From NCBI GenBank assembly GCA_019828545.1, contig JACVRA010000165.1, forward strand, positions 558,001 through 622,000: a stretch of DNA of 64,000 nucleotides, in the 5' to 3' direction. Below, piece by piece: positions 24,801-36,028 of this stretch. Position numbers and translations under genes: made by a program. The DNA comes from Paracamarosporium sp. OC-R06-R3 (Eukaryota > Ascomycota > Dothideomycetes > Pleosporales > Didymosphaeriaceae). The notes under the pieces are model-generated. The model was not told the DNA's origin. It saw only the letters and a list, made by a program, of their open reading frames with translations, and ran no database searches. How positions within the stretch are numbered: the first letter of the stretch is position 1; every line of letters starts with the position of its first letter.

Positions 24801-25971
24801 CCTGTGCAATTTCTTCTACGCCGAGCTCGAGCGCGACGTCTTAAGCTTTGCGCTTGGCGACGACTGTCTGTTGCTTAGGCTGCTTGACGACTTTTGCTTG
24901 ATCACAACGAATCGCGGACATGGTGAGCGCTTCGTACAGATCATGCATCGCGGACACGCGGAATACGGCGTCGCGGTCAAGGTTGCAAAGTCGTTAGCCA
25001 ACTTCGACGTGGCTGCGGAGGATGGCCATCGCATACCGAGGTGTGTCTCGGAAGTGAGATTCCCCTACTGTGGCGTCCAGATTGACATGCGCACCCTGGA
25101 GGTCAGCAAAAGCAACGACCGTAGTGGTCCGGCTAGTACGTGAGATGTCGACCCATTCCTGTTTACATCATGACCAAGATGAGCTAACGCTAGCAGACAT
25201 TGCCAACTCGTTGACGGTGGATTTGGCAAAAGTGCCCGGACAAACATTCCATCGCAAGGCGCTTAAGTAAGTAGGAATCGTGGCGGTGGAGCGAAATCAA
25301 GGACTGCACAACGCTGACTTGGAATAGTGGGTTCAAAATCCAGTTGCAGGCGATGCTGATTGACACGTCGTTCAACGGCGTGCCAACAGTGCTGGCTAAC
25401 CTGTTCCAAAGCTTTCATGAAGCAGCGGTGAGGTGCTTTGAGTATGCGCGTAGCCTGTCCAAGACACGGCCAATACACCCAGGCTTGCTTATCAGTACGT
25501 GCCCTTGCCCAAAAGCGTATGGATGGTCGACAGCAAACGCATCAATAGAGCCATCTGCGGTGCAGCGTCGATCATGGCACAACCCTGCAATGATCACTGA
25601 CACATGATTTCTACAGGCACAGTCGAGGGTATCATGGCGCTGGCGTTCGTGATGTTGCAGCGGAGGACGCGCAGCAGGGCGGCACAGAACGCGGAGAAGA
25701 TACGGGGCGTCATTTCGCGGAGGCAGATCCAGTGGTAAGTGTGGCTTGCCCGGCCGTCTCACAGTCGAGCCGTTGCTGATGTTCCACGGGCAGGCTGGCG
25801 TCGAGGGCCTTTGACGCTGTGTTTCAGCGCAGACAGACGCAGCACGGCGCGCTGCTGGCGTGGCTCCGAGGGCAGCTGGCGGCGGTCCGACCGCCTAGCG
25901 ATGCGGAAAGGTGCATGCTCGAGGACGCCGCCCGCTTGGCCTGCAGGCGAGCGGATGGCTCGGAGGCCTGA
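21859..25971 (+). CDS. TERT: Telomerase reverse transcriptase catalytic subunit
   Basis: Ten exons: 21859-22299, 22387-22912, 22959-23305, 23351-23683, 23740-24207, 24265-25135, 25197-25266, 25328-25494, 25617-25734, 25794-25971; 1172 aa, all junctions in frame. It copies the telomerase RNA template onto chromosome ends. Visible parts: TEN-like N-terminus, RNA-binding domain (PTAHVSAFCRAVLGKVIP near 500), motif T (FYFRHDVWRML, about 612), motifs 1/2 (IRLLPKRAGVRLIS, about 655), motif A (FAKVDVQSCFD, D749), motif B' (KSGIPQGSI, 872-880), motif C (LLDDFCLIT, D913/D914), motif E (FPYCGVQID) and the C-terminal extension. All three catalytic aspartates are present. The donor of intron 5 is GTCAGC, weaker than the rest. 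An ATG at 21832 would add nine residues. Nearly certain identification. Confidence 0.95.
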
Positions 25972-26512
25972 CGAGGTGCAGTTGTAATGGTGATGGCAGC
26001 CAGAATCCTGATCGACCCCGCCCGGGCGAGATCTCTGGTCAAGCGCGCGTTGGTGTGCTCTAGCAGGCGTAAATCATGGATAGATAGCCCATTCGATAGC
26101 ATCCAATTGGCCGCTCGGGCGTCTTTTCCACAAGAACAGGGCCGTGGTGATGTAACCGATGCCAACGGTTCGCAAAGTGGGCGGGCTCCAGCCACACCAG
26201 CCATCAGGTTTCACATCTGCCCAGTCTCCTACGCTCCCGGCGTCTGGAGACGCTTGCAGCACCTGTCAAGTCCGAACAAGCCCCTTGCGGCCTGGGGAGC
26301 GCGAAACCCAGCATGTAGACCTGCGACTCCCCGCGCTGAGCACCCGCACTTGCACCCCTATCAATCAAAGAAATCAAGAGCGGGTGCCGCTCATTCTGCT
26401 TTGTTCTGCCGTTGACCTTGACCCACGCTTTGTTCCCGGGTCTTGCAGGGGTTGCTCGCTCCCGTCAGGGGCTTAGCCAAATTGCTTCCCCGAAATTACG
26501 CCTACCGTCAAG
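25972..26512. other. Short intergenic region after TERT
   Basis: 540 bases holding the 3' end of the telomerase transcript and the promoter of the TBC-domain gene, both on the plus strand. GC-rich open frames here have no recognisable product. Confidence 0.5.
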
Positions 26513-28986
26513 ATGCCTACAGCGCTCTTCGCAGCGCAACAACACGACGCTTTTGGCGCTGGACCACACCTGGACCCGGACGTCCACTATATTCATTCGC
26601 ACCCCGACAAGAGCCTATACATCATCACCGAATCCGACTATGTCACGTCGCTGATCCCCACCCAGCGCACCGCCTGCGCCAAACAAGCTCCCACGCGACA
26701 TCTGGGCCCTCCTCGACGCATTGCTCTCCCCCAGAACCACCCCAGAACCAAAGAACCGCGACCCCTCATGGCTGCCGTCATGCAGCACGCAAACGCAATG
26801 GCGCTCGCCGCGCCGGGCAGCCCGCCAGACCTTACAAACTCAAAGAGCAGCAAATCGAGCAGCTTCCATTCCGAGGGCCTCAGCGACATGGGCCCCAGCG
26901 ATCTCTCTCACTTTGAAGACATCAATCTGGCCGACGATACCACGGGCCCGGCATCCTTCCCTGTGCCTCACTCGCCCAGCCGCGTGCTCTTTGAGGCTTC
27001 CCGATCCCGCAGCATTCCACATGCAGCACCCCACTCATTCCGCGACCTCACCAAGGGATCGAAGCCACGCCCCGCCGCCATGAAGGTCCAAACGAGCAAC
27101 AATTTGCGTGCGGGGCCGCAGCTGCATGCCCCAGGCAAGCAGCTCAGGAGGGGGTTTTCGTCACCGTCGGCTCCCTCACTGGCAAACATTACAAACCTGC
27201 AGGCCCCTGTCCGCCGCTCGCGCTCTCCTTCCCCGAATAAACCACTTCCTTCCTCTTCCTCCCAACGTTCTCTGTCACGCAAGAGCTCCCGAAACCTCGA
27301 AGTTTCGCCCTCGATGACTGCTAGGAGACAGTCATGGCAGCACACTGCCCGCAAGACCGTGAAGGAGCGCGAAGCCGAGTGCGATGACGAAGACGATGAG
27401 CTTCCCGAAGATGCAGTCATCTGGAATGTCCCCATCTCGCCCCGACCTGCCCAGGAACGCTCGCCTGCACCTTCCTCGTGTGGCAGTCCACCTCAGACTT
27501 CGACCAGTCCTGCAACGAGCCGCCCCGTCTCACAACGCGGTGAGGCAGTCTCCGCAAAGACCTCGCCCGCCCTTTCAGCACGTCGCTTCCCCTCCCAGCC
27601 ACCTTCCCCCGATCCGAACAAGGAAAACCAGCCTCCTACGCTGAGCCGTCAGACAACAAACACATGGGAGGAGACATACGGAACGCTTGACGCAGATGCG
27701 CGGAAGCTTACGGAGGCGCTGGAAGAGTATCAGACCGAAATTGAGCATCAGCAGGAGATCAAGCGTCAGCAGCCCAGCTTGTCACGCTCGTCATCAGTCG
27801 GTGAACCCGAGTCGAAGAAGAAGAAGACGGTTCCTCTGCCACCGATCCGTAAGAGTGACCCTCTCATTGATCCTTTTCAGCCTTCTCTGGAAAAAGAGAA
27901 ATACCTCTCGCGCACTCGCCCGTCATGGTTACCGCCCAAGGATCCCAAAGAGGAGAAAAAGCATCTAAAGGAATACCAGAAGATGCTGGCGCGAATTGAG
28001 GAAGCTGGTGAGTACCTCCTCGCATTTTACAGAACTCATACTGACCACGACTAGAACGTCTTGAGGCCAAGCGTCAAGAGGACGAGGCCATTGCCCGCGA
28101 GAAAGCTGAACGCATCAAAGCCGAATACTGGTCAAGCTTGCTACTCCCCAACTGGGACCAGGAAATGAACGACCCCGAGCTCAAGGGTTCACACCGAAAG
28201 ATGTGGTGGAACGGCGTCCCGGCCAAGCTGCGCGGAGAAGTCTGGAAGAAGGCTATTGGAAACGAACTAGAGGTCTCCGAAACTACTTACAACGTTGCTC
28301 TAGAGAAGGCTCAACTGCAGGTCAAAGAGCTCGGCTCTTCCGCTCTCGACGGCCGCTACGCCCAAATCGTTGAAAACGCGAAGAGTGTTTTCGCAGACTT
28401 GAAGATGTTCGCTCCTGAGACGCAAGACGCACCGGAGCAGCCACTCCACCAGGAGCTTGTTAACATCTGCATTGCTTACAGCTCGTACCGCCCCGATGTC
28501 GACAGCACCGTTGGTGTTCACCATATGGCTGCTCTGTTCCTGCTCAACATGTCCGCGGCAGACTCGTTTATCGCGCTTTCGAATATGCTGAACCGCCCCC
28601 TCCCGCTCTCGTTCCTCGTGCAAGACCATACTGCCATTACCGCCGCCTACGATACCACGCTCTCGGCGCTGGGAAAGAAGTGCCCGACGCTCGCGCACCG
28701 CCTGTCTGAGCTCCGTGTCGAGCCCTACGAATACCTGCTTCCGATGTTTAGCAGTTTGTTCTGCGACCGCGTTTCGGTCGAGCATGCTGCGAGAATCATG
28801 GACGTGTACACTATCGAAGGCGACAAGATTCCTCCGCGTGTTGCAGTTGGACTGATGGGTGCTCTTGAAGGCAACTGCATGAGCGGAGAAACCAACGAAG
28901 TTGTAGATGTGCTGAGAACGAAGACTATTCGCGAGAGTCCCGATGAGTTCATGGGCAAAGTCTACGAAGCGGGCAAAAGCACGTAG
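26513..28986 (+). CDS. TBC-domain (RabGAP-like) protein lacking canonical fingers
   Basis: Two exons (26513-28007, 28055-28986) encode about 808 aa. The first 450 residues are disordered and Ser/Pro/Arg-rich. A coiled-coil ([19 protein letters not shown]) precedes the TBC domain, which starts at [17 protein letters not shown]. Active TBC domains use an Arg (IxxDxxR) and a Gln (YxQ). Here the first motif region reads VFADLKMF, without the Arg, and the second reads [12 protein letters not shown], with His in place of the Gln. The rest of the fold ([30 protein letters not shown]) is well conserved. So it is a RabGAP by fold, possibly a non-catalytic or unusual one. The start ATG is the first in the frame. 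Confidence 0.8.
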
Positions 28987-31696
28987 ATCATCAAAAGAAG
29001 CGAAAGACAAGATCAGTGGGAATAAGTACATTTAGTGGAGATTTTGTGAGATTTATTGGCGCGCAGATGAGGGGGAGATGTGGTTTTTGATGTTCCGACG
29101 CGATAGATCGCGGTTCGGTGAGCTCGATGCTCCTACCTTCCAACAACAGCATACAATATCGTTTTCAGCACAGAAGAAGGCAGGATAGCTGCAAGAGGGG
29201 TCGGACATGATGGATGATGACACGAGCATGAAGTCTTATTACCTGTACTCTCTACGACAGCGGTACCTGTTGCGCTGCACATCACATGGCATGGATTACG
29301 GCGTTCTGCTTCATCACACAGCGTATACCTCGATTCATTTTACTTTCTGTTACTTTCATTTACCTTCTACTAGTGTATAGTACACTCGGACTCTACTGTG
29401 TAGTCTTAACTTCTAAAGAAGAATCATTTATGGCACGAGCGGACACCTGGTGGTTAGTCGCTTGCTGGCCTGAACAATATCGTACGACATGTCTCTCTAT
29501 CTCCATCGCGCCCGTGATCCTTTTGCACTTGCAGTCTCCGACCGGAGTATTCGACATCGTGGAATGCAAAATGCACCGTTACTATTCCTAGCCCTCGCCT
29601 TTCCCACTCCAGCCAACCCGAAATGTACAGCCTCGCTCGCCCGCCCGAGGACCACATACCAGGCCACGGCACGAACCCTTCCCCCAAAGGGTAAAAAAAG
29701 CATCATCCGGACATTTTCCTCGTGGCAATCCGTCCTTCCTTTGATCCGTATCCCTTCCTTCCTTCCTGCACATCATGTCATGCATTCCGATCCGATCGGA
29801 CAACGATGGATCACCCCTGCAAGGCCCGCTCCCAATGTCCGTCCGTTGCACCGCCACAGGCACGACATGACACGACATGAAGGACAGGACCCTTTTTTGC
29901 ACCGGCTCCGCTACGACTGAAAGTACAGCTGCGGTGTTTGGTTTCAAGGATTCTTGGGGAGGGAGTGCATGAAGACGTACGTGGAGGTGCGCGCGGCTTG
30001 GTTGTGCTTGGTTAGGCACTAGGTTTCAGCGTGCGTGAGGCGGGTAGGTGGGGAGCGCGGTACGTATGATTGACGTATGTGGGGATGAGGGAGTTTAGGG
30101 TTCCGCGGTAGGTTTTGTAGTGGTGGTGGGCGTTTCCCAGGTGAGTGATGTGGGAGGGAGTGGTGTGGTGTTATGAGGGATCGAAGACGTTCTATCAATG
30201 GCGAAGACGCCGGTTTAGTTCGAGACCTGGTTGCTTCTAGGTCTGCTAGTAGTTCTATAGTGTGATTAGAATCATCGTCTTTCTCAAGCTTGTGGGGGTG
30301 TGCACTGTTGCGATGCAGTTCGTTCTTGCATATACTTGGATATCGCCAAGCCCCCTTAATCTGAACACAGCCAGCATCATACTATACTCATTTTATTGGT
30401 GTACAAGGCGAGTGATATCTAGGATCGTGAGGTTTATGGAAGCAGGAATATCCACGTGGTATAAAAGATTAGGATAAGGTAAACCATCTGTGCCTGTGAT
30501 TCTATGAGCTCCGGTCTCGGCCATCATTGAGATAGACGTAAAGGTCAGATCGATCCAGCACTATTCTTATAGGAGAATTAGATGAGGCTCTAACGCAAGC
30601 TAGCAGAGAGCCTCGCCGAAGGCATAGGAATGCCCTGCTGGTACCATGCCACGAAGCCAGTTTTGACAGCCAAAGCCTCCCATGCCCGAGTCTTGGAGAG
30701 CGTGCCGATCCATATGCGCGACTTCCCCTTGCACATTTTCCCTGACTTGCAAGCCAACTATCCGAAAGCCCATTCAGATGTAGTCCCAGGAGATATGCAG
30801 CAAATGTTCGCATGATTATGATTTGAGGAGTGTAGTTTGCGGTCGTATGTATGTAGGCGGTTTCACAAAATTGCAAGCGGCTCGGTCGACGAGGCTTCGA
30901 TTTTGTGGAAAGTGAGGACGGTGTGCGGGACATGCGAGGTACGGCGGTATCGTATACAGAGCTGATCCGAGGATCATGGTATTTGCGCTGGAGAACATTC
31001 ACTTGGCCGTCCCGGCCCCGAGCAAGCCGATGCGTTCATGAGAGCCTCTAACAATGAGAAAGCATACTCAAACAACAAAGGCGAAGACAGGGACATTTAT
31101 ATTGTCGTAGGTGAAGCGAGAGCTCATTAGGTGCATTTGGGTATTTGTGGAAGGTCCACACGCGAGGTGGACATTGCGAAAAACTGCTAAAGTTAATTGG
31201 CCACTGTTTGTATTAGTATCGAAGAGTAGAAGGATCGAACACTAGACCTTGTAAGTAAAAATTGGCAAAAGGAAGGGTTCGACCGTCTTCGTTAAGTATT
31301 TTGTTTATTTTATTCCCTCGGTCGACGAACTCTCACCTGCTGATAAGCTACCTTCCTAGAATCACTTATGAAACAAAAAATATATATTCCGGTGGAGTCT
31401 GTTGTTGCCTCAGTTGATTTTGTTGTGGGCGGGATGGGGTAATTCACTCGGTTGAATGCCGCTATGGAAGGCATACAAACGAATTTGTTAGTGAGAAGTA
31501 GTTTACATTCACTGGCTTCACCTCAGTTTATCATTCCATAATCGTTCGTTATCAATTTAGATTCTCCGTTAATGTGCCGTTCACATGTCATTATCTTCGC
31601 GTAGCGCCTTGAAATGCCCTGGAAAGATATCAAGCGTTGCTTTCAGAAATTTGTGTGACTGGGTATCTGTTTATATAAAACCTCCTTGACTATAAC
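28987..31696. other. 2.7-kb tail-to-tail intergenic region
   Basis: Between the TBC gene and the ferric reductase gene, which converge. It contains a cttcc microsatellite near 29753-29766 and an exact tandem 10-bp repeat (cacgacatga) at 29862-29881. Open frames up to 166 codons have no recognisable domain. The part after 31,000 is AT-richer. Confidence 0.5.
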
Positions 31697-34050
31697 CTAC
31701 GACATGCACTCAGCGTAGAAGTCTATCCCGCTTTCCCTACGTTCCATTGCAAAATCCATATTTATCTCTGACACTACTTTCCTCACATCAACCACCAGCT
31801 TGCTTCCACACACAGCCACCATAGATCTTGCCAAACTCAACCGCGGTATCGCGGAAGATAAAGTGTTATTGATGTCCGGACGCATGCCGTAGTGTCTCAA
31901 TACAAACGGCGGCGGTTGCTTCCTACCACATTTCCACTCCTGGTGCCGCAACTCCTCGCATCGACAATTCTCTGGCTGTTTCCCTGCCTTATTGGACCAT
32001 CTCGGTAGTTTTATCGTACTCCAGCGAGACGTTTCATGTTCATCAACAATCAGCTCCAGATCAGACAGGCAGGGTCGCTGCTCGTCTAACTGTTCTTCAA
32101 CGTAGGTCTCTTCGCTTGAGCGACTCTCTCTATCACTAATAGGCGAGCTGTCTTCTAATGTGTGTACTGACTCTTCATCCGACTCCCAATCATCAGGATC
32201 GTTTGGATTCCTAATCCGCAGAGGCGGCTTTCCAACAAAATATCTTCGTCCCGGTCGCCGCAGGTGCGCGAAGGGATCAACATCATTCATCTCTGGACCC
32301 GCTGATAGTTCTTTAGATTTAGAGCAAGTAATGTAGAAGTTCGCTTTGACAATCACTCCGGAGTCCCGAAGTCCAGCGCTATGTTTACACAGAAGTTCGG
32401 TGATGGTTGTTTCGAAGACTGGCTCGATATGTCTGTTTGCCCAAATAAAATGAATCTCTCGTGTACGGAATCGTCTCTCGTTTGCGAACGACAACTGCTC
32501 CAAGTAGTTTAGGATTGACAGTGGGAACGACACCCCCGTTGATGTGGACATAAAGACTATCGTTTCATATTCCTCCCAATTAGGGGCATCTCCATATGGT
32601 CCATCAAGGAAGGCTACAAGCGAAGAGCTTGGCTTACTGGCGTTAGGGCAGGGGAGAGACCGCCATGCATCGCGGTAGTCTGCGAGTCTTTTCGTCAGCC
32701 CGTCGTGAGCTTTGATCATCAAGATCATATCGTTCGCTTGCGTCGTTAAATCGGTGGGCAGTAGACCGTGTTCTTCTGCATCTTGCAGTTCTGAATTACG
32801 CTGTGAAGAGACTTCCGAGCATGTTGCTGGCGTAAAAGGATGTACTTCTAGTGCCCCTAAACGTGGAAGCCACATCCTCACATGCTGACCAGGTTTCCAT
32901 TTGAAAGGAACATCGCAGATTCGGACCACAGTTGTCGACTCTGCGCCTCCTGCAATCCCACCTACAGCAATAGGCGCAACCATCTTGATTGGATGGCCCA
33001 TGGCTAGAATGTGAAGCTCCTCACTCTGAATCGAACCTCTCCTAAATTTCCTGAATCTTGTCTTCACCGGTCGGATTGTGATGTTATTCCACAGGTATCG
33101 GAATGCGACCACGCACTTGTCGGCCGCGATAAGGGCAATGGAAACGTAGACGGGCAACCGTGCGTAACTTGGAACATGTTTGAAAGCGAATCCAAGAAAG
33201 ATGATAGTTGAGATCCAGTGATTCAGGTAAAATAAGCCGTACCATGTCTTTATGAAACTCATGACACTCGACATGGCAATCCAAAGTAGCAAGATGTATG
33301 CTCCAAGACCGTGTCTGACGACTTGCATTGCTTCCTCAGGCGAATGTATCAGCTCCGATACTGAAATTGAGGACAGCATGATCGCCACATGTATCGTCGC
33401 GGAGATAAAGATCATACGCCCTACACATCTATGTAGGTAGTTGATGCGCTCGTAACTCAGACCAGTCAGATAGTTTAGGGGTCCGCTTTTGGTTGAGAGA
33501 AGATAGACGAGTGGGATCTGGGAAAGTGTTGTCCATGCTGCGCGGAACGCGACATCATCTGTAAAATGAAGGGTGAATGTTGGTGCATCAACGCTTAGAA
33601 GGATTGCTATGATGATGGATATGTATACCTACAGAGAAGGCATAAGTCAGTATTGGTCTACGAGTTGCAATGCGCACGAGGGATATCATAGGGTGACAAT
33701 GAATAAAGTCCAGGAATACCTACTGTCAAAGCAATGAAACGTCCTAGCGATATGTGGTTGTATGGGAGCGAGATCAAGGCGATGCCTTTGAACAGTGCAG
33801 CCTTCCTTTCGAACCAGGTATATATTCGTTTCTGCCTCACTCGCGCACCACCATCTCGATACCTGCAAACTATAAGCTCTTGTTTCTCCCTAGTAACTTC
33901 GTTGGCCTACCTTCTTCGCCACCACCTCGCTGTGCGCTGCAACCATATCGCAAAAATGGTTACACAGATCGCAATCCAAAATACCCCCGCAACACGCCGA
34001 TTCGCCCTCCCACGATGCTTTAAATGATGCTCATATCTCACGTCATTCAT
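31697..34050 (-). CDS. Ferric reductase-like transmembrane flavocytochrome
   Basis: Three exons (33911-34050, 33724-33862, 31697-33628) encode 736 aa. Exon 1 supplies the first membrane helix (VAGVFWIAICVTIFAIWL). Membrane helices carry two His pairs with 13-residue spacing, H159/H173 and H230/H244, which bind two hemes in this family. The FAD-binding motif is HPFTPAT and the NAD(P)H side has GPYG and a STGVSFPLSIL segment. An acidic/serine-rich insertion of about 100 residues (near 540-640) interrupts the NAD domain before the C-terminus DFYAECMS. The family reduces extracellular Fe3+ or Cu2+ for uptake, or may feed electrons to secreted oxidases. The start at MNDVRYEHH precedes the first helix; an upstream in-frame ATG at 34116 is possible. 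Confidence 0.85.
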
Positions 34051-34400
34051 ATTGATGAAGATGCAGGAGCAATGGAGGTGGTTGTCGCTCAAGATAGATG
34101 GCTGCATTGAAACCATAGGCCGGTTTCAGGCGTGTTTCGTTGCGAGCAACATCCTCGCACTCCGCACTGGGCTAAAAATAGAGCATTGCGGAAGTTGGGA
34201 CGGAGAACATGATACAAGGGCGAAAACAAAAGCAACAATATGGCCTAATGAGAGACAATTTCATTGTATTGGCTTTGTAGACATCGGCCTGAACAAGGTA
34301 TGTACAGAAGCTGGGAAATTTTACGATATAGACAATCGCGCAGCATTCTACATTCGCACAAAAATTCGTTGGCGGTTATCTGAAGAGCAGCAGTCGTCAT
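34051..34400. other. Spacer between ferric reductase and GH7 genes
   Basis: 350 bases that contain the ferric reductase promoter and the GH7 3' UTR. No other supported feature. Confidence 0.55.
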
Positions 34401-36028
34401 CTAACCGAAGGTAGAGTTGAGCGGGCCGACCTTGATGTTGCTGTAGGTAACAGATGCATCGGCGTTCTTGGACTCAACATCCGCGGGTACCTGCATGATG
34501 TCAACGAGCGATCAAAACAGCAAAGAGACAATTCTTACACCGGAGGAAGTCTCGCACTCGCCACGGCCAATACCGGGCACTGAAGCGTCCTTGTCGGTGG
34601 GGTAGGTCGAATCAAGCCACAGCATGTTGGCGTAGTGATCATCCCACAGCGACATAACCAACACCATACCCTTCGAGAGCGCCTGAGCCATGTTGGCCAT
34701 TCCACCCTTATCCTTGAACGTGTAGGTATCACCGAAGACTTGTTTCTGCTGGTCGCAGAACTTGGTCGTGATGGAGTTGCCCTCTACACCGGCGATTGTC
34801 GACTGCGAGTTGGGGATCACCTGGCGGCTAGAGTTAGTCGACGTTGGCAGTAAATAGGGGAATGAGCATTACCTTGCCGCCCTGAACATAAAAGCGCTTG
34901 ATCTCCATACTGTCACCAGAGCCAACGAATTGCGTAACGACGGTGAATTTCTTGGAGGTATCCACAGTTTTGCCCTTTCCATAGAAGGTCTTATCACCCA
35001 TGCGGTACGAGTTGAAGTCGCAGCCATCGGGGTCACACACACCCGCATATCGATCGCTGGAGTACGTTCCACCGCATCCGTCACCATCGCATCGGCTCTG
35101 CTCGATTGTGCTGCATGAGTGCGGCGTCACGGCGGTCGATACGCTGTTAGCTTCCCAGATATCCATCTCAGCACAGCAGCTTCCGTGGCCACCGACACCA
35201 GCGTTCTGATCGTTAGAGGACGGCTGCCAGCCCTCAACATTGCCCTATCAAACTGTCAGCTGGCTTTTTGATTGTAGTAGATCCGATATGGACATACCTC
35301 GCCATTGATAAACTTGAGATCACGCGGGCATTGAGCATCACAGTAGCCAGTGCCGTACTTAGCGCCAGCCTTGTTGGTGGAATACTTCTTCATGCCGCCG
35401 TCGGCATCCATGGAAACGAAGTAGAGGGCACCATTGAGACCGCACGGAAGGTTCGATAGATCGACGTCGAAGGTGAACTCCAGATCGGGAGCAAGCTTGA
35501 ACATTTCGTATGTAGAGTCATCTTTCATCATGTAGGTACGAGAACCAATGTTAGTCGAATAAGACCCCTTAGTAACGAACTTCAACTGAAGCGAGTTGCC
35601 GCTTGCAGTAATTCCGTACGTGCCCTTGTAGTCAGCTCCGTCAAGAGCACAGTTCTGCGCGCACGACTTGTTGTCTAGTATAATGTAAGCATAAATTTTG
35701 TGTGAGTTGCGCTCTGTTGGACCGGATTCCTTACCCTTGCAAAGCGTGGAGTTCCATTCGTTTCCAGTGTAGCAGTTGTCATACCCGCTCTTTGTGTGGA
35801 GCCAGCGCCAGTCTTTCAAATGTAGGTTAGCAAGTATTCTGACTGAAACTTCGGTCATGCAGACTTACTAGAATCAACAACGACTTTGCCGTTCTTTGTA
35901 GTGCAACTACCCTTGGCTGTGCATTGCTGCCATGTCATCCCAGGATGAGTCTCGGTTTGTTGAGTTCCTACCAACTGGCCCTGGGCTACGGCCAGAAGGG
36001 ACGACGCAACGGTGAGAAGGCGATACAT
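34401..36028 (-). CDS. GH7 cellobiohydrolase (reducing-end cellulase), secreted
   Basis: Six exons: 35869-36028, 35735-35812, 35298-35674, 34873-35244, 34539-34820, 34401-34490; 452 aa with every junction in frame. Signal peptide [19 protein letters not shown]7 enzymes are retaining cellulases; the catalytic motif is EMDIWE with nucleophile E231, D233 and acid/base E236. Other family blocks are DWRWLH-equivalent [27 protein letters not shown], and [15 protein letters not shown] near the tunnel. Many cysteines fit the ten disulfides of the fold. The protein ends right after the core ([10 protein letters not shown]), with no linker or CBM1. Length and active-site loops favour cellobiohydrolase over endoglucanase, which is family knowledge applied by eye. 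Confidence 0.93.

Noticed and set aside
28300..29031. 243-codon minus-strand open frame
   Set aside because: It mirrors the TBC exon in the opposite strand and shows no recognisable features.
30085..30115. TTTAGGGTT resembling a telomere repeat
   Set aside because: Single occurrence without a tandem array, far from any end.
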